64,000 nucleotides of DNA from assembly GCA_009739215.1 (NCBI GenBank), contig VSJF01000008.1, positions 744,001 through 808,000 on the forward strand, in the 5' to 3' direction. The DNA comes from Floccularia luteovirens. Lineage: Eukaryota; Basidiomycota; Agaricomycetes; Agaricales; Squamanitaceae. Of the stretch, positions 37,894-48,903 are shown piece after piece. The notes under the pieces were generated by a model that saw only the letters and a list, made by a program, of their open reading frames with translations, searched no databases and was not told the DNA's origin. How positions within the stretch are numbered: position 1 is the first letter of the stretch; every line of letters starts with the position of its first letter. The position numbers and the translations under genes are program-made.

Positions 37894-39746
37894 TTACATT
37901 ATGATGCATGCCTGACTCGAGTTTAACCCCAATTCTGCGAGCTGTTCTTGGGTGGCTTCTCGTTCATTGCTCTTCAATTTTTCCCTAGACTCTTTAGGGA
38001 ACCAATCTTCCATGAAATTTAGCAGAGCCCAGTCTACATTTGCTTAAAAAGAGAGTCAATACGATCTCGCAAAAATGGTAATGACAAATTTTTACTTACA
38101 TTGGTCGGCAACTAGAACACATGGTGCACGACATATCGGACAATTGGCTTTACCACGTTTCTGCATCTTGACGAGGCAGCGCACACAAAAGAGGTGTCTA
38201 CAGTTTAGGCGAATTGGTTTGAATGCAATGCTGGTACATATGAGACAAGTATAATCATCAAGATGGGGGATGACTGGAAGAAGTTTTTCTCCAACAGCTT
38301 GTACTAGCAATCTTGGGAATGAAAGGACAGGCGGGTGGGAAACCAAAGCAAGTTGACTGGAAGAGAAATCAGAGGTAGAAAGAGAAAAGAAAACAGTTTC
38401 AGAAAGTCCGGGGAAAGGAAGAGAAGTTCGCTTGGCATGTTTCTTTAGAATCTTCCGCGTTCCTTCTGCATTGATATATGAAAACTATATGCAAGGAATT
38501 GGTCATTCATTAAGGAGTTTAGAAAACGAACAATCAGACCTTCTTGATATTGAGTATATAAAGGTTGATTGACAGGAATGTTTCTAACGCTTTCCTGCTT
38601 CCTTTGAGCTTGAAACTCTTGCCATCTCCTAGTTGTTCCATGGCCCTATCGGTAAAAAGTTTCAACCGTTTCTCGCTTTCCTCGAAAGACCGTTCACCGC
38701 GTGATATCTCGCTAACACTCTCAAATATCTCTGCCTCTATATACAATTGGAATATCTCTCGCCAGATATACAAGTCAGACTATCATGACAAGAAATCTTA
38801 GTGTGAATTATGAGGAAGTTCCAAATATAACTTACGGTAGTCAAATGTGATTTGTGCACGCGAACAGAACCTGGATGAGAGGTTAGACCTGAGTGTGGAT
38901 GGAATCGGGGATAAGTAGAAGCAGGTCGAGCAGAGTCACTTATTGTACGAGAAAGGTCTTCGAGGGTGGCGTTGAACTCTGCCTGCACACTGATTAGATG
39001 CAAAGACAGACTCTTAAGGGCATCAGAGAGCATTTGAAAAAATTCACTATCGGATAGAAGCGGTATAATCACGAATTCGTGGAGGTGTTTGTCATGAAGT
39101 GTTCTAGATGTGCCATCACTTTTTTAGACGTGAATACCTCAAGTGAGGAACAGTACACATGGGTACTCACGCCTGAGGTGGATCCATAGCTTCGTATTGA
39201 ATAAAAGACGTGTGATTTGTCGTTGTCAAACGGTGCGCAAACTCCGTAAGACGTGGAGATATTAGGTGTTCTACACCATCTACATCTTCGTCAGATCCTG
39301 ATCCGTCATCACTTCCGTGGATAATTTGACGTTCTTTGATTAGCGAAGGGTTATACTTTGGTATATCTAGAAAGAGTTTAAGGCGGGGTTCGATCCTGGT
39401 AGAACTACTCTTGAGTTCATATACCACTTTGGGTATCTGGGTTGTTCTAGCACTTCTGGCAGATTCGCAGGTGTGACCCGTTGCGTCCGCACTCCCATCA
39501 GGAAGTGGAAGACTCTCGGTAGAAGCGAAGAGGCTGTGTAATGTCGTGGGGGTTAGACCAAGTGAGGAGAGTTCTTCAACGACGGAATTAATGAGTTTCT
39601 TCAGCTAAATATTACAAGTCGGTTCAGCTGATGCATTTTATTCTAGCATGAGAATAATGACTTGCCTGTCGATATTCGATGGCGTTTTCGCGCATGTCAG
39701 GAGGTAAGCTGTTGAGCACCTGTGTGTAGGTTTTGGAGAAATGCAT
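37894..39746 (-). CDS. SPX-RING E3 ubiquitin ligase-like protein with C-terminal CaaX box
   Basis: The N-terminus MHFSKTYTQVLNSLPPDMRE begins an SPX domain, which in this family binds inositol pyrophosphates and senses phosphate. Later SPX landmarks are AEFNATLEDLSRTISDSARP, EESEKRLKLFTDRAMEQLGD and the basic helix NAEGTRKILKKHAKR. A C3HC4 RING follows: CLICTSIAFKPIRLNCRHLF, CVRCL and CPICRAPC. This order matches plant NLA, S. pombe Pqr1 and related SPX-RING ligases that control phosphate transporters. The last codons (37894-37908) read Cys-Ile-Ile-Met-stop, a good farnesylation CaaX box, suggesting membrane anchoring. Several short introns. It shares a convergent 3' boundary with the mtRF1 gene, about 155 bp apart. 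Confidence 0.88.
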
Positions 39747-40104
39747 TAGAGAAAATTACAGGACAAGTATATGTGTGAAAGAACGGAGTAGCAAGTTATA
39801 TAGCAAAAAGCCAAGTACAGCAAATGTGGACTTGATCAACAATGATGGAGCATTCGACGCTGGCAGTACTGCACACGATCAGAAAGGACGTTAAGTTAGC
39901 AGCAAATTGACCGTCTTTCAAAACAAATATAATGCGTGCGAAAAAATTTATAATAACTTTAAGTCAGATATAATTATGTCACATGCTTGATTTATCCACA
40001 TGTTTCTAAGTTAATTTTTCTCCAATATCCAGAGGCCGTTTATTCAATCAAACTTTTAACAAGGGCGTTGGTTTTATGACAGGACGGATCAGCAAAGTAA
40101 AAAC
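39747..40104. other. Promoter region of the SPX-RING gene
   Basis: About 360 bp between two tandem minus-strand genes, AT-rich. No other gene, repeat or known motif was recognised. Confidence 0.4.
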
Positions 40105-42013
40105 TTACGAAGGTTCCTTATCCAGCTTGACGTGGATAGAAGCGTGGTTTGGAACACCGGCAATACGGTGATATGCATTCAAATTTTTGTGCAACGTGAT
40201 CTGGAACACCGAGAAACTTCCTTGACTATAAGTTGCATATTTTATCAGTAAAATCGGGTACCGAAATCACGAAGCAGGAACATACCGAGAAATGATGGTA
40301 CTGTACGCCAAAAAGAAGACCCAGATGCGGTACCACCTTTCTCCGTATTTTTCGACAACCTTGTCCTTATTGCTGATCCAGTTTTTATACCATTGGTAGA
40401 GAGTTGCAGAGTAATGGACACCAAGCACATCGACGTTTTTAACTTCGAAACCAGCATTTTCAAGCTAAAATTGTGTTTAAGCGTTGGCCAAATCCCCAAA
40501 ACACCAGAAGTGTGTACCTTGTTAATCACCCAGCCAAGAGAACAGGACGCATCAGCACCCGGGAAAATATATTTATTCATGAAAAGTCCCCTTGAGCTTC
40601 TGTCAAACCTATTTATAATGGCGGAAGACTTCAAGACATACCAGATTAAATCCTCATATTGCCAACTTGGCCTACATCCAGCGACCTGGAGGACAAAAAT
40701 ACCATCGTCGTCCAATAGCTCATAAACTTGCTCCAAGAAAGCTGAGTACCGGCGAATTCCGACGTGCTAGCAAAACGATTGTAAGACAAATGGGAAAGTT
40801 TTTGAATCAGTACCGACCTCGGCCATTTCCAAGCTGACAATCTTGTTATAGATTCCTTTACCAGCGGGTATTTCACGATAGTCGCAACACAAGATACGAG
40901 CCTTGTCAGGTGCAACCTGGAGGGGCAATTAGTTCACATCATATATAGCGATATATTCCAACTTACACCATTGGCTGCGATTCTGTTAGCACCAAATTTG
41001 GCTTGATTCTTTCCAAGAGTAACACCAGTGGCATCGCAACCGAAGTTCTTTGCAGCATAAGCAACCAAAGTTCCCCATCCACATCCAATATCCAGTAACC
41101 TATTATTGTTATAGAATAAGAATTAATGATCAGAAGATTTACACACTTGTCAGTGGGCTTGAGATCAAGCTTGTTGCATACAATGGCAAGTTTGTTATCT
41201 TGTAGAGTCTCCAAAGATTCTTCTCGGTGAATGTCAAGAACTACTCCAGAAGTATAAATCATACGTGGTCCAAGGAACCTGTAGAGTGGTGATTAAACTA
41301 GAGCATAAATTTTCTCGTTATGACCGACCAGTTGTAAAAGTCATCACCACCTGAAAATATTTAACATGTATCGAGGTTATTAAGTGACGTCAACTTACGA
41401 TCATAGTGCCCGCGAACTTGTTCCTCGTCCTGGCTCTTCGAGTGCATGATGACTTCAGGGATAAGTGCAGTGAAGACATATTTGAACATTTCAGAGGTGA
41501 AATTCATCTTTGCCCAGTCATGTCGCTGTTCCATTATGTCCAGCACATCACCTATTAAAATCAGTCGCGTTAATCGCGACGTACGTAAATAGAATGATAA
41601 ACTGCACCTTTGAAATCAATCTTGCCCTCGAAGTATGCATCATGGAATAGCTGCATTGGAATCTTCTCCTTGCCTCTGTAAATCCTTTGCAAATCCGCGT
41701 CCTTGATATCGATGTATTCCTCGATATCCTTCCCAGGGAGTTGGACCTTCTCGTTCTTGCGTCCACCATAGATACTCATAAGAGTCCAATATGCGACGGT
41801 GGTTGGAACGCCGGTGATGACAAGCATGAATATGTATGTCTTGAACCCTCCATACTTGATCACAGGCAGAAAAGACTTGACTATATATGGCACGACAACA
41901 ACAAGTGCAGCGAGATGGACATTGTTAAAATTCCCGTTGCCCTCAGCAAGCCCAACAAGTGGGGCGTTCTTGATTGCAGGGAAGTTTGTCACCTGCACGG
42001 AAGAGGATGACAT
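40105..42013 (-). CDS. Sphingolipid C9-methyltransferase
   Basis: S-adenosylmethionine-dependent enzyme that adds the 9-methyl branch to the sphingoid base of fungal glucosylceramides. The start MSSSSVQVTNFPAIKNAPLV is followed by two membrane segments (HLAALVVVVPYIVKSFLPVI and YIFMLVITGVPTTVAYWTLM), as in fungal Mts1. The cyclopropane-synthase-like catalytic domain includes RGDDFYNWFLGPRMIYTSGV, the SAM motif LLDIGCGWGTLVAYAAKNFG, VTLGKNQAKFG and IVSLEMAEHVGIRRYSAFLE. The C-terminus reads HRIAGVPNHASIHVKLDKEP then Ser-stop (TAA, 40105-40107). About eight short introns. No anomaly was seen in the motifs. Confidence 0.93.
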
Positions 42014-42442
42014 TGAGGAGGGATAAAGAGCTCTTTGTTGGCTGAGTGCTTGAGTGTTCTACGGGACCACTCGGTTTTTATTTTCTGACCTCATTTGTCT
42101 CTGTTTGGCCGACACCTTAGTGACACGTCGCGTCCAAGAACAGTCACGCTGAACCACGGGATCATAGCGGAATCTGCCGGATTACTGCCCCTCATCATTA
42201 GTGGGTAACCGAGCTAGACAACGCCTGCCCCGACATAAACCCTCAAGGTGAGCACTGTCTCCATTATCTTCGTCTCTTAGCATGCGAGATTGGTACTGGG
42301 GTGTTGGATGGATGTCAATCAGACAGATATTGCTGTTTCCCGAAAGAGATATAGGTTGGATGTTTGAGGCTCAACCTGGATGACGCATGTGTGGAAGTGA
42401 CTATTTCGCTAATCTTTCTCATATCTGGTGTCGCCGTTATAG

Positions 42443-43058
42443 ATGGTATGTTATATTATATCTTGCTACATTCACGTCTGATTTCCTCCTGCAGAAGCTT
42501 GAAATCGACTCTTTCTCTGGCTTCCGCATTTATCCCAGCAAGGGAAAGCTCTTCGTCCGTGGCGACAGCAAAGTAGAATTTTCAACACGAGAACTTGTCG
42601 AAAAAACTGAATTTTCTAATTAAATCCTAGGTATTCCGCTTTGCTAGTTCCAAAAATGCCTCTTTATTCCTGCAGCGCAAGAACCCACGTAAAATTGCAT
42701 GGACCCAAGTGTATCGTAGGATGCACAAGAAGGGTATTACAGAAGAAGTCGCAAAGAAACGCTCCCGCAAAACGGTGAAGCACCAGCGTGGTATTGTTGG
42801 CGCTGATCTCGCTACGATCGCTGCTCGTCGTAATCAAACTGCTGCTGTGAGGTCACAACAACGCTTGGCCGCCATTTCGAAAGCAAAGACAGAGAAGAAG
42901 GAAAAGGAAACCAAAAAAGCAAAGGTGTGTTTGGAATACGTTATGCAATGTGTGTATGGATCTGTGTCTCATCAATATTCTAGCCTGCACGCGCACCAGC
43001 ACCATCTGGGCCGAAGGTCTCCAAACAGCAGATGAAGGGCGGAAAGAGCGGAAGATAA
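42443..43058 (+). CDS. RPL24: 60S ribosomal protein eL24
   Basis: Large-subunit ribosomal protein of 149 residues. Exons 42443..42445 (only the ATG), 42495..42572, 42631..42924 and 42984..43058. The second exon begins KLEIDSFSGFRIYPSKGKLF; the next gives VFRFASSKNASLFLQRKNPR and KIAWTQVYRRMHKKGITEE, the hallmark eL24 sequence. The C-terminus is PSGPKVSKQQMKGGKSGR. The intron directly after the start codon begins GTATGT. It is divergent from the methyltransferase gene, with about 430 bp between. Confidence 0.95.
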
Positions 43059-43237
43059 CCTGCTCTTTAACCTACTTTTTTTATATGACATATATGACAT
43101 GCCACTTCGTATGCGAGAATATATTGTCTATACATTGCCCACTCTATACATATTCAAAACACAACATGTGTATGAGTGGTTTAAGAATGATTTTCTCGAC
43201 TGCTTGCCAAAATATTTTGGTATTGAAAATTAATCGC

Positions 43238-43326
43238 TGCATTAAGAGGGAATCGAACCCCCGGCGGGTCGAAACGACTGTTTCGAGCTATGGCAACGAC
43301 CCAGGTTACCACTACCCCATTAATGC
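43238..43326 (-). tRNA. tRNA-Gly (GCC) with 18-nt intron
   Basis: On the minus strand the acceptor stem GCATTAA/TTAATGC closes perfectly with discriminator A. The D arm GGGT-AGTGGTA-ACCT, anticodon stem GGTCG/CGACC and T arm GGGGG-TTCGATT-CCCTC all fold. The anticodon loop reads TTGCCA then T, with GCC as anticodon. An 18-nt intron sits in the canonical place, one nucleotide 3' of the anticodon. Mature length is 71 nt, typical of tRNA-Gly. CCA is not encoded. Confidence 0.93.
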
Positions 43327-43481
43327 CCATGACAAGCTCTTGCTTCCTCTTCACTTGATCAGTGTTCACATTTAATCATGCTTAAACCAACATCGACAGA
43401 CCTAGAGGACATTCCAAAAGGATGATTCCAACTTGTTGATTATCGTGATGATGTATCTACCAAAGTATCATAAATTATATC

Positions 43482-46400
43482 TCAACTACTCTTCTGGTGT
43501 TCCAGAGCTCTCCTCTTTTCTCGACGTTCCCGACCCTTGGTGATCATAGGTTTAGGCTCTAGGTCTGCAAAGAAATATTTGCACATAGTTTCAATGATCC
43601 AACATCCAGCAAAATCAATGATCATAGACGCGGTAAGTTTGAATTTGAACTGGATAGAGGTGAACAAAGGAAAGAAAGATTTTATGTGACCAATCTGCTT
43701 ACCAGATCTTCCATTTCTACGATCTGAAGCCACCTGTTCAATTCGGGCATGAAATCTGTTGCACCCGAGAATGCAACAGCACTAGCAGCCACTAGTCCCC
43801 ACCATAAAGTAGGATTCTCGCGAATACCTTCACGGAAAGGTCGACCCTTGAAAAATACAGATTAGTGTGAATGTTAAACCCTAGAGGACAGAGTATACCT
43901 GGAAGTTGATTGTGAAAGTGGAGACCTGTTGAGATAGACCTAGGAGATATATCGCTGTGTTCAATAGACTAGGTTCGAACTTTGCTTCAAGGTCGATTGG
44001 TCCACGTCTTGATATAATGATTAGATAACGAACATGATAGCTCATAATTAATGACTCACTCTTCGTAGACATGTGTCAAGTTGGTGATGTATATCAGTGA
44101 TGCAATATGAAGGGCAAACTGCAAAAGAACAGATGACAAGACATAGAGGTTGAAGATGTTTCCTAGTGGTCGTTCTCTAGATAGTTTTTCCACAGGCTTG
44201 GTAGGAATAAGAAAATGGCTATCACGATTCAAACAGATATAGCATACCTTTGCACGAGAAATGCACAAAAAGCAGACGGACATAAGCATCCCAGTAATGG
44301 TAACCTGATAATCTCCAAACTTGATGCCATCCAGATATTGCACGCTGAGACTGTAGGCCGTGATTAAGCAATTCAAAGCGAGGATTTTGTACATTTGAAC
44401 AGTTGCAACCAGGGTGCATCGGCCTTGACGGATAATATGCGTAACTAAAGCCATGTTAGGCAAATGTAATAATAGAAGCCGAAAGACTAAACGCACTAGC
44501 AGATACATGAGATAGTTTCGACGTGAAAGGTGCTGCGCATGAGGCGTCACCGAGTTTGATCTTTGGGACGTCGTCATCTCCCTCCATTTCGGCCATCTTG
44601 TCAGTTATGGCTGCAAGATCAAACTAGGTTGTATGAGAGGGTTGTCATGTTGAATAAAAGAATGTTTAAGTACCTTTTCCATCGGATTCCTCTGCCGAGC
44701 GGCTTGTTGTGCAGCAGCAACTTGCTGTTGCGCCTGAACAGCTTCTGGAAGTAGGTGAGCAATTGCAGGAGGAACTGGGGGTGGGGGTTGCCCAAATCGA
44801 GCGGATATCTTCAATTGACTCTCATAAACCTTTTTCACTCGCTCAAGCTTCTGGCGTTCCGCGATCTTTTGCAAGTCTTCCGGAGTACCATCCAAAAGTG
44901 CTACACCGATATGGGCCTGCTTAAGAGCCCCGACATCATTGGTTCCATCTCCAGCCATCAAAGTTGTGTATCCCAGCGTCTTCAGCGTCGTCAAGATGTA
45001 TTCCTTCTGGGATGGAGAAACACGAGCATAAACCCAAGTATTTTGAACAAGGTCGTTCCAGCCTGGTTTGTCTTCGTACAATCTCATCGCAGCACCGGTT
45101 ATACAGATGTCGTATTCGTCGAAAAGAGAAAGATCCAGAGGATCAGAGGGATTCACCGGGATAACTTTTTTCTCGTCCACAGTGCGCCAAACGAGATCTA
45201 TAAGAGGTTAGGATAAGCAGATAAGATAAATGCAATCACTAACCTGAGGGATGGCTTGGGTTCTCTTTGAGATCTAATATAAGGACATCACGATCAACGA
45301 TTTCGACGTCACGGGCTACGTGCGCAGCTGTCAATGGATTGTCACCAGTAATCATAATGCACTAGAAGTGACTATTCAACACCGCAAGGCTAATATAGTA
45401 GTGGAGATACATACACGATGCGATGAATCCGCGAGCATCTTCAGTGCCTCAACAGCGTCCTGTTTCAGAGGACAATGGAAGACCAGAAATCCAGCAAAAA
45501 CAAGTCGACTTTCCACTTGATCCCTATGGAGCTTATTTATCTGACGCGAGATCAACTTCAAATACAGACATGTAATAACGGTGGACGCTAACCTTATCGG
45601 TAGACATGGCTTCCATCTCCTTTGTACCTAGTGCTAAAACACGACTGCCTTTACGTGTAAACCACTTGTATGTTTCATCATAGTCGGCCGGCAGGCTTTC
45701 AAGCATTCCTTTGATAGTCTCAGGTGCACCTTTGACGGCGACCACTAATTTTCCTCCAGGCAGGGTAGAAATAGTGGACATTCTTTTAAGCGAGGATGAG
45801 AACTGGAAGCGACGCTTGATAGTGAGCTGTGTTTTGTGGGCGGCTGCGGCATTAGCAGGTGAGATTACATCGCCTGTGTCAGAATTAGCCCCCATATTCA
45901 TAGCATTTCCTTATCCCACTGACCTTTGCCTAAATTCCATTCCAAAGCATCTAAGGTAGTCTTCTCCATAGGGTCGCCAACGACTGTACCATCATCTAAT
46001 TTGACTAATGCATGTGCTGCCGCAAGACATAATGTTGTTTCACGAGAGCTTTCTTTGACGTTGACTAATTTCTTTGCATCCTGATGGCTGAATATAGGAT
46101 ACCAAAATCGGTCAATAAGTTGAGATATCAAGTAATAAAAGAATCACGCACTCGACCCCAGCAACACCTTCTAAGATAAGATTTTCTGCGGTAATAGTTC
46201 CTGTTTTATCGAAACAGCATACATCCACCCGCCCAGCGAAGGGAATACGGAAGGGCTCTGTGCAGAATATGGCTGTTTTGATTGTTAGATATTTCATACG
46301 GATAAACTTGAATCGAAGTACGAAGTACCATATTTAGACAAAGCCACCAGAGAGGCATTAACAGCCAGGGATAACTCCATTGGTAGTTCGGGAGGTACAA

Positions 46401-48037
46401 CACTTGTGATGATTAATATGCAATCGAGCAAAAGCTTGGACTTCTTCAGATCTCGCTCAATCCCTTTTAACCGGATATAAGAATTATACTGCAAGCTAGA
46501 GCAATATTTATATACCTTTAACCCAAACGTACCAACTAGCGGCAATTGCGAAAATCAATAGGAAACCAATGAACAAGAATGACTCCAGGTTGTTTGCTGA
46601 TACGCGTTCGGTGGAGAATATCATGGTTCTAACCAACTGACCCTGAGCAGTCCCAAAACCTGTTCGTTGTACAACACCAAGGCAGCCACCATCAGGTGTT
46701 TTGATTGGTGACGGGATCTCCGCTGTGAATAAAATTATGATTAATTAAGGCCTTTGTATAAAGATGACAACATGCCTGATGGACCTGCTTGAAGTACTTT
46801 TGTCCCGCTGAATAAGACGGCACCTTTGTGTGCCCCATCAATGTCAAGCTTATCTGAACCTTCTAAGAGTTGAATAGACTCCTTCAATAATGGTGTCGAT
46901 TCGCCAGATAACATGGCCTCATTTACGATGCAGGTCCCGTTAATTAGTAAGATATCGGCGGGTACTGTGGTTTCGGCTTGGCCACGAGCTGAAGAAATCA
47001 TGAGCTTGTACATAGGCAAGGACAACCAAGCGACACACCAATAGACACAATATCGCCCGGCAATAACTGGTCAGTTTGAATTTCGGACCATTTGGACTGT
47101 CGGTAACATTGTATAGGATAAGGAACAACAGACATTGTCCTGAACTCCGTCAAAGTTCGCACTCGCTGGGTGAAATATGGTCAATTATGTGCATATAACC
47201 ATCGAGGAACTAACTAACCTGCCAAACCACTGTGCATTCAAACACAACCAGCATAAATAACGTAAAAAGACTGTAATACCAATAGTCATCCAAGCACCAT
47301 AATGCGACACAGAAAATCTGGAAGACGAAGAAAGGTGCTGTTGCGTGTTCAACGAATAGCTCGCTGAAAGAAGGGATAGGTATGTTGAATTCGTTTCCTC
47401 CATAAAGTTTTTGCAATGATGGCAATTCCGTATCAGACAGCCCTTTTGGTGACGAAAACGAGGATAGAGTTGGTTTGCCGGATGACGGATAAGGTAGGCG
47501 ACCAAAGGTCAGAGGATCCATGGAAGAGATAACATAGGTGTCGCGCTGATAATTAAATATGCATTTTGACATATCTGCTCCCTCTTTTTTCTCGAGTGGG
47601 ACAATGTCACCCTGACCTTGGTGAAGTTTGGGAATGATGCGTATGCAGTCGGCCTCTTCGAGAGAATAAGCCTGTAGTGTCGAGATACATTATATGGATA
47701 TAAGACAATTAAAACAAACGATACTTACTTTCCTTGTTGTGATCCATGCTCTAGCACCAGCATTCCATTTTGTAACGAGGAAACTCAATGCATGACCAGC
47801 TCCCAACGATGTACAAGCTAAGAATGTCCACTCCTCACTGACCAACCACTCATCATACTTGACATAGTAGGCATATGCTAAGAGTGGGTACAAAGAGAGA
47901 AATGGGATTGTGTAAATGTGTCTATACCATGGAATGGCGACATGTAGGCTTGCTTTTTGAATTTCCGGAGAAACGACCGATACCGTGGCCCTTTTACATG
48001 GTAAGTTTTGCGTTATGGAAAGAATACGAGAAGGCAT
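43482..48037 (-). CDS. SPF1: P5A-type ATPase Spf1/ATP13A1 (ER transmembrane helix dislocase)
   Basis: ER P-type ATPase that extracts misinserted transmembrane helices. The first exon ([20 protein letters not shown]...) carries [20 protein letters not shown] and the P5A-specific first membrane segments. Other landmarks: actuator motif [18 protein letters not shown]5A signature [20 protein letters not shown] in the transport site, phosphorylation site [18 protein letters not shown], hinge [20 protein letters not shown], and an extended cytosolic loop before [20 protein letters not shown]. The C-terminal membrane segments include [20 protein letters not shown] and [20 protein letters not shown]. 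The protein ends in a basic tail [18 protein letters not shown]. Many short introns; all catalytic motifs are intact. The start at 48037 is the first ATG in frame; the conserved region begins about 15 residues later. Confidence 0.94.
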
Positions 48038-48337
48038 ACATTATTGGATACCGATTGATTAGTGCCCCCTGAAGGCAGATATTTATGTAGAGAACCCTCC
48101 CCGGATGGATGGTGTCCGCAAAATTTGTGAACAGCTCTGCAGGAAATTCAAAATATTAACTCGGGTCACGACTCGTCAACGTGGAAACTACACACGTGCT
48201 GATCATGATGTCAGCAGAAACGTGACTCTGGAAGTTACCGATTAACTATAGTGGTTGTGCAAGTTAAAGTTCAAGCCACAAATTAAGGACTTTAACGCCA
48301 ACAAGTGAGTTCTGTATCATACACAAGATTCTTAACG

Positions 48338-48757
48338 ATGGCAAGTATATCCTACTTTTTGGCTTGGAGGTCTGATATCCTAACAAACATACTTTCTAGC
48401 CTAAAGAAGTACGAGATATCAAGCAGTTTATCAAAATCACCCAGAGGAAAGATGCATCCCGTACGTTTGCCTCTATCAATCTAAATGACAGTTATTTATC
48501 TATTCCCCACATCTCGTAGAAGCACGGATAAAGAAGATTCCATCTAAAACCGCCGGTGGAAAGGTGCAAACCAAGTTCAAGGTTCGGTGCTCACGGTACC
48601 TTTATACATTGTCAATAGACGACCCAGAAAAGGCGGATAAATTGAAGCAGAGTCTACCGCCTGGTGCGTGTTGCCATTCTGTTTACCTGACCGCCGAATA
48701 TCTGACAGAAATACAGGTCTTACCATTGTTGAAGTTGATAAACCAAAGAAGAAGTAA
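48338..48757 (+). CDS. RPL38: 60S ribosomal protein eL38
   Basis: Large-subunit ribosomal protein of 82 residues. Exons 48338..48340 (only the ATG), 48400..48460, 48520..48663 and 48717..48757. The second exon starts [20 protein letters not shown], the next gives [20 protein letters not shown] and [11 protein letters not shown], and the last gives [12 protein letters not shown]. The first intron has a GC donor (ATG followed by GCAAGT) with a normal branch-like CTAAC and a TAG acceptor. Reading through it gives an unrelated frame, so the splice is required to make eL38. It is divergent from the Spf1 gene, about 300 bp apart. Confidence 0.94.
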
Positions 48758-48903
48758 CAAATTACAGCTTTACGGGCAGCTCGCACATGGGTGTCGACAG
48801 GTGGACATATCGATTTGGACGTAGCCAACATTACACACACTCCCATACATAATTAGCGTCAGACCGACCCCACCAAAATTCATTATGACAATGAGTAACT
48901 GAG

